NCBI GenBank assembly: GCA_015056885.1
Contig: SVFL01000021.1
Coordinates: 1 to 44,119, forward strand
Reading direction: 5' to 3'
Source of the DNA: Lachnospiraceae bacterium
GTDB lineage: Bacteria; Bacillota; Clostridia; Lachnospirales; Lachnospiraceae
DNA length: 44,119 nt
The notes below the pieces were generated by a model. The model was not told where the DNA came from and did no database searches. It saw only the letters and a program-made list of their open reading frames with translations. The position numbers and the translations under genes are program-made. How positions within the stretch are numbered: position 1 is the stretch's first letter; each line of letters starts with the position of its first letter. This document shows positions 22,038-30,601 of this stretch, one piece after another.

Positions 22038-22901
22038 ATGAGTGCTAAGGTATATTTTTCTCGTACAATCACACCGGAGAAGGTATTGGAGCTTTACAAG
22101 CTTTTGGGTAAGGAATTGTCGGGGAAAGTGGCTGTTAAAGTGCATTCTGGTGAAAAGGGGAATCAAAACTTTTTGAAGCCTGATTTCTGGAAACCGATGA
22201 TTGACCATGTGAAGGGTACTGTGGTTGAGTGTAATACAGCATATGAGGGAGAGCGCAATACTACAGAGAAGCATTTGAAACTTATTACTTATCATGGATG
22301 GAGTCAGTACTTTCCGGTAGACCTTCTGGATGCGGAGGGACCGGATTTGAAACTTGAGCTCCCCGGCGGTAAGGTTATCAAGGAAAATTATGTGGGCAAG
22401 AATATTGTGAATTATGATTCCATGCTTGTGCTGTCTCATTTTAAGGGGCATCCCATGGGTGGTTATGGCGGAGCATTAAAACAGCTTTCTATTGGAGTAG
22501 CCTCTTCTTATGGTAAAGCTTATATTCATGGCGCAGGTGTTCCTGAGAAGATTTGGACATCAGACCACGATGAATTTCTGGAGTCTATGGCGGATGCAGC
22601 AGGAAGTGTGGTAGATTATTTTAAGGGTAATCTGGTTTATGTAAATGTTATGAAAAATATGAGCGTGGATTGCGACTGTTGTGCAGTGGCAGAGGACCCT
22701 TGTATTGCAGATATTGGTATTTTGGTGTCCGATGATCCGATTGCTATTGACCAGGCATGTATTGATTTGGTGTATAAGTGTTCCGATTCGGGTAAGCCAC
22801 ATCTGATTGAGCGTATTGAGAGCAGAAACGGTGTTCATACGATTGAAGCGGCAGCCGCTTTGGGGTATGGCAGCAGAGAATATGAGTTGATAGAAGTGTA
22901 G
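22038..22901 (+). CDS. DUF362 domain protein
   Basis: 287 aa. The DUF362 pattern is clear: KVAVKVHSGEKGN, HFKGHPMGGYGGALKQLSIG, the cysteine group DCDCC followed by EDPCIADIG, then DDPIAIDQACIDL. The C-terminal ferredoxin domain carried by many members is absent. The cysteine-rich motif suggests metal or iron-sulfur binding, but no reaction is established for the family. It is the first gene of the run and ends two bases before the ECF S-component gene, so a link to that transporter or its substrate is plausible. Confidence 0.88.
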   Translation: MSAKVYFSRTITPEKVLELYKLLGKELSGKVAVKVHSGEKGNQNFLKPDFWKPMIDHVKGTVVECNTAYEGERNTTEKHLKLITYHGWSQYFPVDLLDAEGPDLKLELPGGKVIKENYVGKNIVNYDSMLVLSHFKGHPMGGYGGALKQLSIGVASSYGKAYIHGAGVPEKIWTSDHDEFLESMADAAGSVVDYFKGNLVYVNVMKNMSVDCDCCAVAEDPCIADIGILVSDDPIAIDQACIDLVYKCSDSGKPHLIERIESRNGVHTIEAAAALGYGSREYELIEV

Positions 22902-22903
22902 CT

Positions 22904-23446
22904 ATGAGAACGACATATAAATTGGTTTTTTCTGCATTGTTAATAGATGTGGGATTGGTTTTACCTTTTTTGACAGGGCAGATTCCGCAAGTGGGAAATT
23001 TATTGTTGCCCATGCATTTGCCGGTGTTTTTGTGTGCTTTTATTTGCGGTTGGCAATATGGTGTAGCGGTGGGCTTTATTGTGCCGCTGCTTCGTTCCTT
23101 TCTATTTGGCATGCCGGTGTTGTACCCAAATGCGATTGCTATGGCAGCAGAGCTGGCTGTGTATGGTCTGGTTGCGGGATTCCTTTATAAACGGATGAAA
23201 AAGAGGAGTATTGGGGCTGTGTATGGTTCGTTGATTCCGGCTATGCTGCTGGGACGTGTAGCCTGGGGAGTGGTTCAGGTTATCCTGTTGGGGATTTCCG
23301 GGAGTGCTTTTACTTGGCAGATGTTTATGGCAGGGGCTTTTCTGAATGCAGTTCCGGGGATTATCCTGCAATTGGTATTGATACCGGCTATTATGTCCAT
23401 GCTTCATTTGGCGAATAAGACAAAGCAGAAGGATACTATGAAATAA
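22904..23446 (+). CDS. ECF transporter substrate-binding (S) component
   Basis: 180 aa, almost wholly membrane-embedded, with about five or six helices. The sequence LLLPMHLPVFLCAFICGWQYG is typical of S components that use a shared EcfAA'T energising module. It continues with FIVPLLRSFLFGMPVLYPNAIAM. No EcfA or EcfT gene is in the window, so it should depend on a module encoded elsewhere (group II). The substrate is usually a vitamin or another small molecule. The adjacent P-loop kinase could trap the imported compound by phosphorylation; that is inference from gene order. Confidence 0.85.
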   Translation: MRTTYKLVFSALLIDVGLVLPFLTGQIPQVGNLLLPMHLPVFLCAFICGWQYGVAVGFIVPLLRSFLFGMPVLYPNAIAMAAELAVYGLVAGFLYKRMKKRSIGAVYGSLIPAMLLGRVAWGVVQVILLGISGSAFTWQMFMAGAFLNAVPGIILQLVLIPAIMSMLHLANKTKQKDTMK

Positions 23447-23470
23447 GTATAATGTAAATGTGGGTTTGAT

Positions 23471-24061
23471 ATGAAGGAAGCAATTGTATCAAAAAATGAT
23501 TTGGCGGAATGTATAGAGTCGTTGATTTTAAGTTGTAAGAAGGAAAAAGCTCGAATGCTGGTAGCGGTTGATGGCAGATGTGCTTCCGGCAAGACAACTC
23601 TTGCAGAAGAGTTAAAAATTAGATTGGATTGTGATGTGGTGCATATGGACCACTTTTTCCTGCGTCCTGAGCTAAGAAGTGCAGAGCGGTTAGCCGTTCC
23701 CGGAGAAAATATTGACCATGAGCGGTTTTTGACAGAAGTTTTATTGCCCTTATATAGAGGAGAATGTGTGCAATACAGGCCCTTTGATTGTCAAAAACAG
23801 GATTTTGCGGAACCTGTACGTGTAGGAGGTAAGGGAATTTGCATCATAGAAGGGGCTTATTCCTGTCATGAAAGACTTCGGGAATATTATGATTTGCGTA
23901 TTTTTATAAGTGTGGAGCCCAAGGAACAGATGAGACGGATTGTGGATAGAAACGGTATGGACGGTGCAGAGATGTTCCGAAAGCGATGGATTCCATTGGA
24001 AGAACAATATTTTGAAACCTGTAGAATTGCAGATGTGTGTGATTACTGTTTTACAACGTAG
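23471..24061 (+). CDS. Uridine-kinase-like P-loop kinase
   Basis: 196 aa. The Walker A motif is GRCASGKT (residues 35-42), followed by the family sequence VVHMDHFFLRPEL with the catalytic-type Asp and an IIEGAYSCH strand near 125. A lid-like region (VDRNGMDGAEMFRKRW) follows. This is the uridine kinase/phosphoribulokinase superfamily, which phosphorylates nucleosides, pantothenate or sugars. It lacks enough of the canonical Udk nucleoside motifs to name the substrate. It lies between the ECF S component and the ABC importer, 24 and 18 bp from its neighbours. The ribosome site before the ATG is weak, which suggests translation coupled to the upstream gene. Confidence 0.82.
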   Translation: MKEAIVSKNDLAECIESLILSCKKEKARMLVAVDGRCASGKTTLAEELKIRLDCDVVHMDHFFLRPELRSAERLAVPGENIDHERFLTEVLLPLYRGECVQYRPFDCQKQDFAEPVRVGGKGICIIEGAYSCHERLREYYDLRIFISVEPKEQMRRIVDRNGMDGAEMFRKRWIPLEEQYFETCRIADVCDYCFTT

Positions 24062-24079
24062 AAAAAGAGGTAGATACCT

Positions 24080-25180
24080 ATGAAAGTGACTTTGCAAAAT
24101 CTGACGAAGAAATTTCCCAATCGCAATAAACGGATTAAGGATGAAGTGATTGCGGTGGATCATTTTAATATCGAAATTCCGGATGGGAAGTTAGTGGGAC
24201 TGCTTGGGCCTTCCGGCTGCGGAAAAAGTACAGCATTAAATTTGTTGAGCGGTTTGGTCAAACCCACGGAAGGAAAAATTTTCTTTGGAGAAGATGATGT
24301 GACGGCTCTGCCGGCTGAGAAGAGAGGGATTGGTGTAGTGTTTCAAAATTATGCCCTGTATCCTCATTTGACAGTGAGACAGAATATTACTTTTCCTTTG
24401 GAGAATCTGAGGGGGGAAGAAAAGCTTACCAAGGAACAGATGCAAAAAAAAGCATTGGAAGTTGCTAAATTAGTGCAGATAGATGAATTGATGGACAGAA
24501 AGCCGGGAGAACTTTCCGGCGGACAGCAGCAACGTGTAGCCATTGCAAGAGCATTAGTAAAGATGCCGCGACTGCTTTTGATGGACGAGCCTCTTTCCAA
24601 TCTGGATGCAAGACTTAGATTGCAGACCAGAGAGGAGATTCGCAGAATCCAGAAGGAGACCGGTATTACAACGATTTTTGTAACTCATGACCAGGAGGAG
24701 GCCATGAGTATTTCGGATATGATTATTGTCATGAAGGAAGGTGTGATTCAACAGGTAGGTAAACCCCAGGAGGTTTATGATAATCCGGTGAATCTGTTTG
24801 TGGCGAAATTTCTGGGCACCCCGCCTATTAATGTGTTTTTAGGTCAGATAAAAAATGGTAAATTATACATAGGTGAGGATCTTGTTATGGATGTCAGGGG
24901 TATATCCGACAGGGAAGTCTGGGTGGCAATCCGTCCGGAAGGATTCATTTTGAAAGAGAACGGGGCCCTTGGCTGTGATTTGAATCGAGTGGAGGTTATG
25001 GGACGTGACATCAGTGTAGTTTCGTCCAATAAAAATGCCGAGACGGTGGATATCCGTTCGATTATCAGTGCAGAGAATATGGCGAATGTAAAGGGGACAC
25101 AGGTAAGATTTGATGTAAAACCCGGAAAAGTATTTATTTTTGATAAACAGACACAGGAGCGGATATTGGGAGAGGTGTAG
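24080..25180 (+). CDS. Sugar ABC importer ATP-binding protein (MsmX/UgpC type)
   Basis: 366 aa ATPase of the CUT1 carbohydrate importer class. Walker A is GPSGCGKST (43-51), the signature LSGGQQQRVAIARAL, Walker B LLLMDEPLSNLDARLR and the switch His is in FVTHDQEE. The C-terminal 130 residues form the TOBE/OB regulatory domain typical of MalK/MsmX, with WVAIRPEGF. An insertion near residue 110 (NLRGEEKLTKEQ) slightly lengthens the helical domain. Firmicutes often share one MsmX between importers, so a dedicated copy within the operon suggests a self-contained system. Confidence 0.94.
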   Translation: MKVTLQNLTKKFPNRNKRIKDEVIAVDHFNIEIPDGKLVGLLGPSGCGKSTALNLLSGLVKPTEGKIFFGEDDVTALPAEKRGIGVVFQNYALYPHLTVRQNITFPLENLRGEEKLTKEQMQKKALEVAKLVQIDELMDRKPGELSGGQQQRVAIARALVKMPRLLLMDEPLSNLDARLRLQTREEIRRIQKETGITTIFVTHDQEEAMSISDMIIVMKEGVIQQVGKPQEVYDNPVNLFVAKFLGTPPINVFLGQIKNGKLYIGEDLVMDVRGISDREVWVAIRPEGFILKENGALGCDLNRVEVMGRDISVVSSNKNAETVDIRSIISAENMANVKGTQVRFDVKPGKVFIFDKQTQERILGEV

Positions 25181-25181
25181 T

Positions 25182-26075
25182 ATGGAAAATAACAATAAAA
25201 AAGCATGGCTGTACCTGACACCGGCAATCTTGTTCTTAAGTGTATTTATGGTATATCCGTTGATAGATGTATTGATTTATTCTTTTGAAGAGGGATACAA
25301 TTTTGCTTCACAGACTTATTTTGGAGTGGGACTGTACAATTATTCTTATGTGCTTCATGATCCGTATTTTTTACAGGCGGTGAAAAATACGTTTATTCTG
25401 GTGATTTTTACAGTACCTATTTCTACAGGAATCGCTTTATTAATTTCTTTGGGATTAAGTTCCATTCAGAAGCTTAGGGATTTGTTTCAAACTATTTATT
25501 TTTTACCGTATGTAACCAATACATTGGCGGTAGGTCTGGTGTTTATGATTTTATTCAAAAAGACACCTTATACGGATGGCTTAGTGAATTTGCTGCTTGG
25601 TTGGTTTGGAATTAGTGCAGTGGATTTTATTGATGGTCCTTACTGGGCTAAAATGTTTGTTTTGTGTTTTTATACTATATGGGTGGTTTTGCCCTTTAAG
25701 ATACTGGTGTTGACCAGTGCGCTGGCTTCTGTGAATCAGACCTATTATAATGCTGCAAAGGTAGATGGGACTCCGGGGTGGCGTATTTTTACAAAAATTA
25801 CACTTCCCATGATTTCCCCCATGTTGTTTTACTTGATTATTACGGGATTTATCGGTGCATTTAAAGCGTACAGTGATGCGGTAGCCCTGTTTGGTACGGA
25901 TTTGAATACTGCAGAGATGAACACTATTGTGGGATATGTGTATGACATGCTTTATGGTAACAGTGGCGGATACCCTTCTTATGCATCTGCAGCAGCGATG
26001 ATTTTGTTTGTAATTGTACTTACGGTAACTTGCATTAATTTGCTGGTGAGTAAAAAGCATGTTCACTATTCATGA
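25182..26075 (+). CDS. Sugar ABC importer permease (MalF/UgpA type)
   Basis: 297 aa starting MENNNKKAWLYLTPAI. The ATG follows the ATPase stop by one base, with GGGAGAGG upstream; an in-frame ATG at 25140 inside the ATPase gene is not preferred. Six membrane helices are visible. The conserved cytoplasmic loop that docks to the ATPase reads NAAKVDGTPGWRIFTKITLP. The GNSGGYPSYASAAAMI stretch near the C terminus is typical of the MalF-side subunit. It pairs with the next permease. Confidence 0.93.
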   Translation: MENNNKKAWLYLTPAILFLSVFMVYPLIDVLIYSFEEGYNFASQTYFGVGLYNYSYVLHDPYFLQAVKNTFILVIFTVPISTGIALLISLGLSSIQKLRDLFQTIYFLPYVTNTLAVGLVFMILFKKTPYTDGLVNLLLGWFGISAVDFIDGPYWAKMFVLCFYTIWVVLPFKILVLTSALASVNQTYYNAAKVDGTPGWRIFTKITLPMISPMLFYLIITGFIGAFKAYSDAVALFGTDLNTAEMNTIVGYVYDMLYGNSGGYPSYASAAAMILFVIVLTVTCINLLVSKKHVHYS

Positions 26076-26086
26076 GGTTAGGTAAA

Positions 26087-26962
26087 ATGGCGAAAACGAT
26101 TGATTATGAGAAAATAGAGCGGTCTGTAAAAGTAAAGCAGACGGTGAAAAACAGTATAATATATATACTTTTGACCTTGTGGGCAGTGGTGGTATTGTTT
26201 CCCTTTTACTGGATGGTGTTGACTTCGGTTAAGAGTTATAGTGTGTACAGTTCCGAAAGAATACCGGAGTTTATTACACTTTCTCCTACCTTGGAAAATT
26301 ATGCAGATGCTTTCACAACCGTTCCCTTGGCCGGATATTTTCTGAATACTTTGATATTTACAATAGCGACTACGGTACTTATGCTTCTTGTGATTGTGCC
26401 GGCGGCCTTTGCCTTTGCGAGGCTTGAGTTTCGCGGAAAAGATTTGTTGTTTACGTTGTTTTTAGCGTTAATGATGATTCCAAACGAACTTGTGATAATT
26501 ACCAATTATGTGACGATTACGAACCTGGATATGCGCAATACTTTTATGGGACTGATATTGCCTTCGGTGACGTCGGTGTTTTATATTTATTTGTTGAAGG
26601 AGAATTTTGCCCAGATACCGGATGAATTGTATTATGCGGCAAAGGTAGATGCCACTTCTGATTTGAAGTATCTGTGGAAGGTGATGATTCCTATGTGCAA
26701 GCCTACTATCATCACAATTACTATTTTGAAGGTAATTGAATGCTGGAATTCCTATGTGTGGCCACGTCTTGTGACCGATGAGGAGGCATATTTTCTTGTA
26801 TCAAATGGCATTCAGGAAATTCGTGAAAATGGATTTGGACGAGAGAATATACCGGCTATGATGGCGGCAGTTGTATCCATATCTGTGCCTTTGATTGTAC
26901 TGTTTTTGATTTTCCGTAAAAAAATTATGGAAGGTGTGGCAAGAGGAGGTACTAAGGGATGA
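26087..26962 (+). CDS. Sugar ABC importer permease (MalG/UgpE type)
   Basis: 291 aa from the ATG at 26087 (MAKTIDYEKIE), which has GAGG about 8 bp upstream. An ATG at 26072 overlapping the previous stop (ATGA) would add five residues and has no ribosome site. Six helices are visible. The docking loop is YAAKVDATSDLKYLWKVMIP, and WPRLVTDEEAYFLVSNGIQ follows as usual for the MalG side. The last bases overlap the start of the binding-protein gene (ATGA). Confidence 0.92.
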   Translation: MAKTIDYEKIERSVKVKQTVKNSIIYILLTLWAVVVLFPFYWMVLTSVKSYSVYSSERIPEFITLSPTLENYADAFTTVPLAGYFLNTLIFTIATTVLMLLVIVPAAFAFARLEFRGKDLLFTLFLALMMIPNELVIITNYVTITNLDMRNTFMGLILPSVTSVFYIYLLKENFAQIPDELYYAAKVDATSDLKYLWKVMIPMCKPTIITITILKVIECWNSYVWPRLVTDEEAYFLVSNGIQEIRENGFGRENIPAMMAAVVSISVPLIVLFLIFRKKIMEGVARGGTKG

Positions 26963-28575
26963 GAAGTGGATGGAGAAAAGCGGTTTGTTTGCTTTTGACA
27001 GCGATTTTGGGAGTGGGTTCTCTTGCCGGTTGTCATGGTTCCAGAGAGCGGAACGAGTTTGTGGTTCCTGAGTGTTTCGACAGCTCAAAAGAGATGGAGA
27101 TTACCTTTTGGGCTAAGAATGATACCAATAAATTGCAGACGGCTGTGTATGAGCAGGCTATTGCGGATTTTGAAGAATTGTATCCGAATATTACTGTGAA
27201 TATGAGACTTTATACGGATTATGGCAGAATTTACAATGATGTCATTACCAATATCAGCACCAATACCACGCCAAATGTGTGTATTACTTATCCGGATCAC
27301 ATTGCGACTTATATGACGGGCAGTAACAGTGTGGTGCCTTTGGACGAATTGTTTGTTCATGATAAATATGGTCTTGGTGGCAGTGAGGTAAAGTTTGATG
27401 GTCCTACAAAGGAGGAGATTATTCCCAAGTTTTTAGAGGAATGTGCTTTTGGGGAGACGTATTATGCAATGCCTTACATGCGTTCTACAGAAGCTTGTTA
27501 TGTGAATAAGACGTATGTGGAAAAGCTGGGATATGAGCTGCCGGAGGTTTTGACATGGGATTTTGTATGGGAGGTATCGGAGGCTGCTACGGCTAAAAAT
27601 GCGGATGGTACTTATGCTCTAAATGGGCAGGAGGTTATGATTCCCTTTATTTATAAGTCTACGGACAATATGATGATTCAAATGTTGAAGCAAAGGGGGG
27701 CCGGGTATTCTACGGAGAATGGTGAGATAGAAATTTTTAATGATACTACGGAGGGAATTCTTTTTAATATAGCGGAGCATGCAAAGACAGGTGCGTTTTC
27801 GACTTTTAAGATTTCCAGTTATCCGGCTAATTTCCTGAATGCAGGTCAGTGTGTGTTTGCGGTGGATTCTACGGCGGGAGCTACCTGGATGGGAGCAGAG
27901 GCACCCTTGTCCGATATTAGTGAGGATAAATTCGTGAATTTTGAAACTGCAGTTTTGCCGGTTCCACAGTATGATACATCGAATTTGCAGATGATATCCC
28001 AGGGACCTTCGGTCTGTATTTTCAATAAGGAGGATTCTCAGGAGGTTCTTGCTTCATGGCTCTTTGCCCAGTACTTGCTCAGTGATAAGGTGCAGATCGG
28101 TTATGCCAAAACAGAAGGGTATGTACCGGTTACGTCAAAGGCGCAACAGTCCGCAGATTATCAGGATTATCTGGGCAGATGCGGTGAAGATAATGATACC
28201 TATTATGATGTAAAAATAAAAGCCTCGAAGCTTTTGCTTGAGAATACGGGTAATAGTTTTGTGACGCCGGTATTTAACGGTTCTGCCTCACTGCGTAATG
28301 CTGCAGGACAGATGATAGAGAATGTGACAAAGTCTGTAAGGCGTAAGGAGACCGTGGATGAGGCCTATATGGAAGAATTATACGGAGATATGGTGGCATT
28401 GTACCGTTTGAATATGGATGGGGCGAATGTATCTCCTGACCGGAAAGCATCGTTGGGGAAAATGCCGGGTACGGCTGTGTTGTTGCTGACAGTTCTTGCT
28501 TTGGTATGGGTTTTAATGGGGATATATGTCGGTTTGAGTCTGTATAAAAAGAAAAGAAATGCGAAAAAAGATTGA
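26959..28575 (+). CDS. Extracellular solute-binding lipoprotein with a C-terminal membrane helix
   Basis: 538 aa, family-1 (UgpB/MalE-like) binding protein that delivers substrate to the two permeases. A signal peptide ends in the lipobox LAGC, so Cys25 should be lipidated. The mature fold begins MEITFWAKNDTN and includes PNVCITYPDHIATYM, YAMPYMRSTEACYVNK and the family motif SQGPSVCIFNK. After the domain, a hydrophobic helix (about residues 507-527, AVLLLTVLALVWVLMGIYVG) is followed by a basic tail KKKRNAKKD. This would anchor the C terminus in the membrane too, which is unusual for a Gram-positive binding protein. The substrate is unassigned; UgpB-like members take sugars or glycerophosphodiesters. 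Confidence 0.9.
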   Translation: MRSGWRKAVCLLLTAILGVGSLAGCHGSRERNEFVVPECFDSSKEMEITFWAKNDTNKLQTAVYEQAIADFEELYPNITVNMRLYTDYGRIYNDVITNISTNTTPNVCITYPDHIATYMTGSNSVVPLDELFVHDKYGLGGSEVKFDGPTKEEIIPKFLEECAFGETYYAMPYMRSTEACYVNKTYVEKLGYELPEVLTWDFVWEVSEAATAKNADGTYALNGQEVMIPFIYKSTDNMMIQMLKQRGAGYSTENGEIEIFNDTTEGILFNIAEHAKTGAFSTFKISSYPANFLNAGQCVFAVDSTAGATWMGAEAPLSDISEDKFVNFETAVLPVPQYDTSNLQMISQGPSVCIFNKEDSQEVLASWLFAQYLLSDKVQIGYAKTEGYVPVTSKAQQSADYQDYLGRCGEDNDTYYDVKIKASKLLLENTGNSFVTPVFNGSASLRNAAGQMIENVTKSVRRKETVDEAYMEELYGDMVALYRLNMDGANVSPDRKASLGKMPGTAVLLLTVLALVWVLMGIYVGLSLYKKKRNAKKD

Positions 28576-28625
28576 TTTTCCATAAATTTTATGTATAATG
28601 TTCTTTGGGCCAAAAATAGGGGCCC
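28572..28625 (+). promoter_or_regulatory. Promoter and 5' leader hairpin of the OB-fold lipoprotein gene
   Basis: TTGATT (28572-28577), a 16-bp spacer and a perfect TATAAT (28594-28599), only about 20 bp after the preceding stop. The leader then carries GGGCC (28607-28611) and GGCCC (28621-28625), a perfect GC-rich 5-bp stem at the very start of the mRNA, before the GAGGAG ribosome site. Confidence 0.65.
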
Positions 28626-28645
28626 AGAAAGAGGAGAGAAATAAA

Positions 28646-29488
28646 ATGAAAAAGTTAAGTGTAGTATTGGTAGCAGCTTCCATGGCTATGGCACTCAGTG
28701 CATGTGCCCAGACCGGAAGCGAGGATGTAGCAGTATCTTCTGAGGTAGTAGCTTCCTCTGAAACATCATCTGAAGCAGCATCATCTGAGGCTTCTTCTGA
28801 GGCATCTACAGAGGTATCCTCTGAGGTTGCACAGGAGGGCGAGGTTGCTGTTATGACTTATGAAGAGTATGCAGCGGCAGCTCTTGATACTGAGGTTGTA
28901 GTAGAGACTTATGTTCAGGCTAAGCAGTCTTGGTGGGAAGACAAGGCAACCCTTTATACTCAGGATGAGAACGGTGCATATTTTATCTATGAAATGGCAT
29001 GTTCTGCAGAGGATTATGAGAAGCTTACCGTAGGTACCAAGATTCGTGTTACCGGTTATAAGTCAGAGTGGGCCGGCGAGGTAGAGATTATCGACGGAAC
29101 TTTCGAAATCATTGAAGGCAACTATGTTGCAGAGGCAGAGGATATGACTGCACTTCTTGGCAGTGAGGAGCTTATCAATCATCAGAATAAGCTGGTATCC
29201 TTTAAGGGTATGACGGTTGAGGCGTCTAAGGATGCAAACGGCAACGATGTAGCATTCCTTTATAACTGGGATGGTTCCGGTGAGGACGGTAATGACCTGT
29301 ATTTCAATGCTTCCGTAAATGGTGCTACATACAATTTTACTGTTGAGTCTTATCTGTGTGATAACACCACTGATGTGTATGCAGCAGTTAAGAATCTTCA
29401 GATTGGTGACACCATCGATATGGAAGGTTTCCTGTACTGGTATGAGGGCGTAAATCCTCACATTACTTCTGTAACTGTAGTACAGTAA
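28646..29488 (+). CDS. Lipoprotein with Ser/Glu-rich linker and two OB-fold-like domains
   Basis: 280 aa from the ATG at 28646 (MKKLSVVLVA), which has GAGGAGAG upstream; an in-frame ATG at 28598 overlaps the -10 and is rejected. The lipobox is LSAC with Cys20. A linker of about 45 residues made of Ser, Glu, Ala and Val repeats separates the lipid from the folded part. The rest appears to be two related OB-like units (about 75-160 and 170-280), each with strand patterns such as KIRVTGYKSEWAGEVEI and TIDMEGFLYWYEGVNPHI. Similar lipoproteins occur in Lachnospiraceae without known function. The codon use is of a well-expressed gene, and it has its own promoter and terminator. Confidence 0.82.
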   Translation: MKKLSVVLVAASMAMALSACAQTGSEDVAVSSEVVASSETSSEAASSEASSEASTEVSSEVAQEGEVAVMTYEEYAAAALDTEVVVETYVQAKQSWWEDKATLYTQDENGAYFIYEMACSAEDYEKLTVGTKIRVTGYKSEWAGEVEIIDGTFEIIEGNYVAEAEDMTALLGSEELINHQNKLVSFKGMTVEASKDANGNDVAFLYNWDGSGEDGNDLYFNASVNGATYNFTVESYLCDNTTDVYAAVKNLQIGDTIDMEGFLYWYEGVNPHITSVTVVQ

Positions 29489-29508
29489 TTAAATAAGTAT
29501 GTTCAAAG

Positions 29509-29546
29509 CTGTGCAGTTGGTGTATAATCAATTGCACAGTTTTTTT
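29509..29546 (+). terminator. Intrinsic terminator after the OB-fold lipoprotein gene
   Basis: CTGTGCAGTTG and CAATTGCACAG form an 11-bp stem with one G-U pair, followed by seven T. The loop carries TATAAT (29523-29528), which could be the -10 of the next gene at 29563. Confidence 0.88.
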
Positions 29547-29562
29547 ATATCAGGAGGGAAAG

Positions 29563-30558
29563 ATGAAAAAGAAAATTTTGGGAGCAATGTTGGTAGCTGG
29601 TATGTTGGGGCTGGGTGCCTGTGGAGATGGAGAAGTGAAGATGGTAGAGTCGGAGAGTTTCGCGGAAACAGAGGTGTCTGTGGAACGTGCAGATGTTTCT
29701 GTGGCGGAATCTGTGGCTGAAACGGAGTCTTTAAGTATAACGGAAACAGAGTTGGATCAAGTCGATACATATGAAGCATTTTTAAAGAATGAGGCATTGA
29801 TGTATGAACATTTTGTTGAAGGTGCAACGGATGGAGATGTGGGGTACTCTTTGTCTGCCATTATGGATAGGTTCAAGGAAACGTATTATGGAATGCAGGA
29901 TGCTCCGGTGGTAGAGTATGCCTATATTGACTGTGGTAATGATGGTGTAACGGAACTTGCGGTTCGTTTTACGGGTATGGGAATTTATGCGCCCGAAGAC
30001 GATAGTTCTGTGATTTATGTCATTAAAGAGATAGATGGTCAACTGGAGTTGTGTTATAGCTATGAGACATGGGCGCGTTCTGAGACCAGGTTGAATCAAC
30101 ATGGATATGTAACCTCAGGAGGAAGTAATGGAGCGTCTAATTATGGATTCAGTGCAGGGTATATTGATGGTGCCGGCAAGTGGAATTATCTATATTATAT
30201 GGAAGAAGAAGCAGATATTAATCAGTTGACAATGAACGAACAGTTGAAAAATCTTCCTGTTGTTGCAGCAAACAAGTCCTATGATGGCGTTATTTATGTT
30301 GCTACAACAACTTTTGAAGAAATGGTAAGCCAGGAAGCTTATCTTAATACAGAGCGATTTTATGCATATTATGTAGATGGTGCGGAGGGGGATGTTTACA
30401 CCGATAGCGTATATAAAGAAATTTTTGATGAGGCGGGAGTGAAGTTTTATCTGCCGGAGGAAATTGACTCTATGATATTGGAGAAGGAGTTGTCTTTGGG
30501 AATTACTGAGGAAATAAAAAATGCTCCGGATATATCCTGGGAAAAACTTTCTGAATAA
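29563..30558 (+). CDS. Lipoprotein of unknown function
   Basis: 331 aa. The lipobox is LGAC with Cys20. An acidic Ser/Glu/Val-rich linker (about residues 25-65) precedes a folded domain of about 260 residues. That domain has a phrase typical of secreted hypothetical proteins of clostridia, EYAYIDCGNDGVTELAVRF, in which a D-x-x-x-D-G loop may bind calcium. Other features are aromatic-rich strands near 160-185. No catalytic motif is recognised. AGGAGGG precedes the ATG, and the gene starts only 17 bp after the terminator of the preceding lipoprotein. Confidence 0.8.
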   Translation: MKKKILGAMLVAGMLGLGACGDGEVKMVESESFAETEVSVERADVSVAESVAETESLSITETELDQVDTYEAFLKNEALMYEHFVEGATDGDVGYSLSAIMDRFKETYYGMQDAPVVEYAYIDCGNDGVTELAVRFTGMGIYAPEDDSSVIYVIKEIDGQLELCYSYETWARSETRLNQHGYVTSGGSNGASNYGFSAGYIDGAGKWNYLYYMEEEADINQLTMNEQLKNLPVVAANKSYDGVIYVATTTFEEMVSQEAYLNTERFYAYYVDGAEGDVYTDSVYKEIFDEAGVKFYLPEEIDSMILEKELSLGITEEIKNAPDISWEKLSE

Positions 30559-30572
30559 AATGTAAAATCCAC

Positions 30573-30601
30573 TTGACATTTATTGTAAAGCGAACTATAC
30601 T
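30573..30601 (+). promoter_or_regulatory. Strong promoter of the XRE regulator operon
   Basis: A perfect TTGACA (30573-30578), a 17-bp spacer and TATACT (30596-30601). It is the best-matching promoter in the window and is overlapped by the operator repeats. Confidence 0.85.

Noticed and set aside
21918..22451. 177-codon minus-strand frame overlapping the DUF362 gene
   Set aside because: It is antisense to the DUF362 gene, crosses the terminator and promoter, and has no domain.
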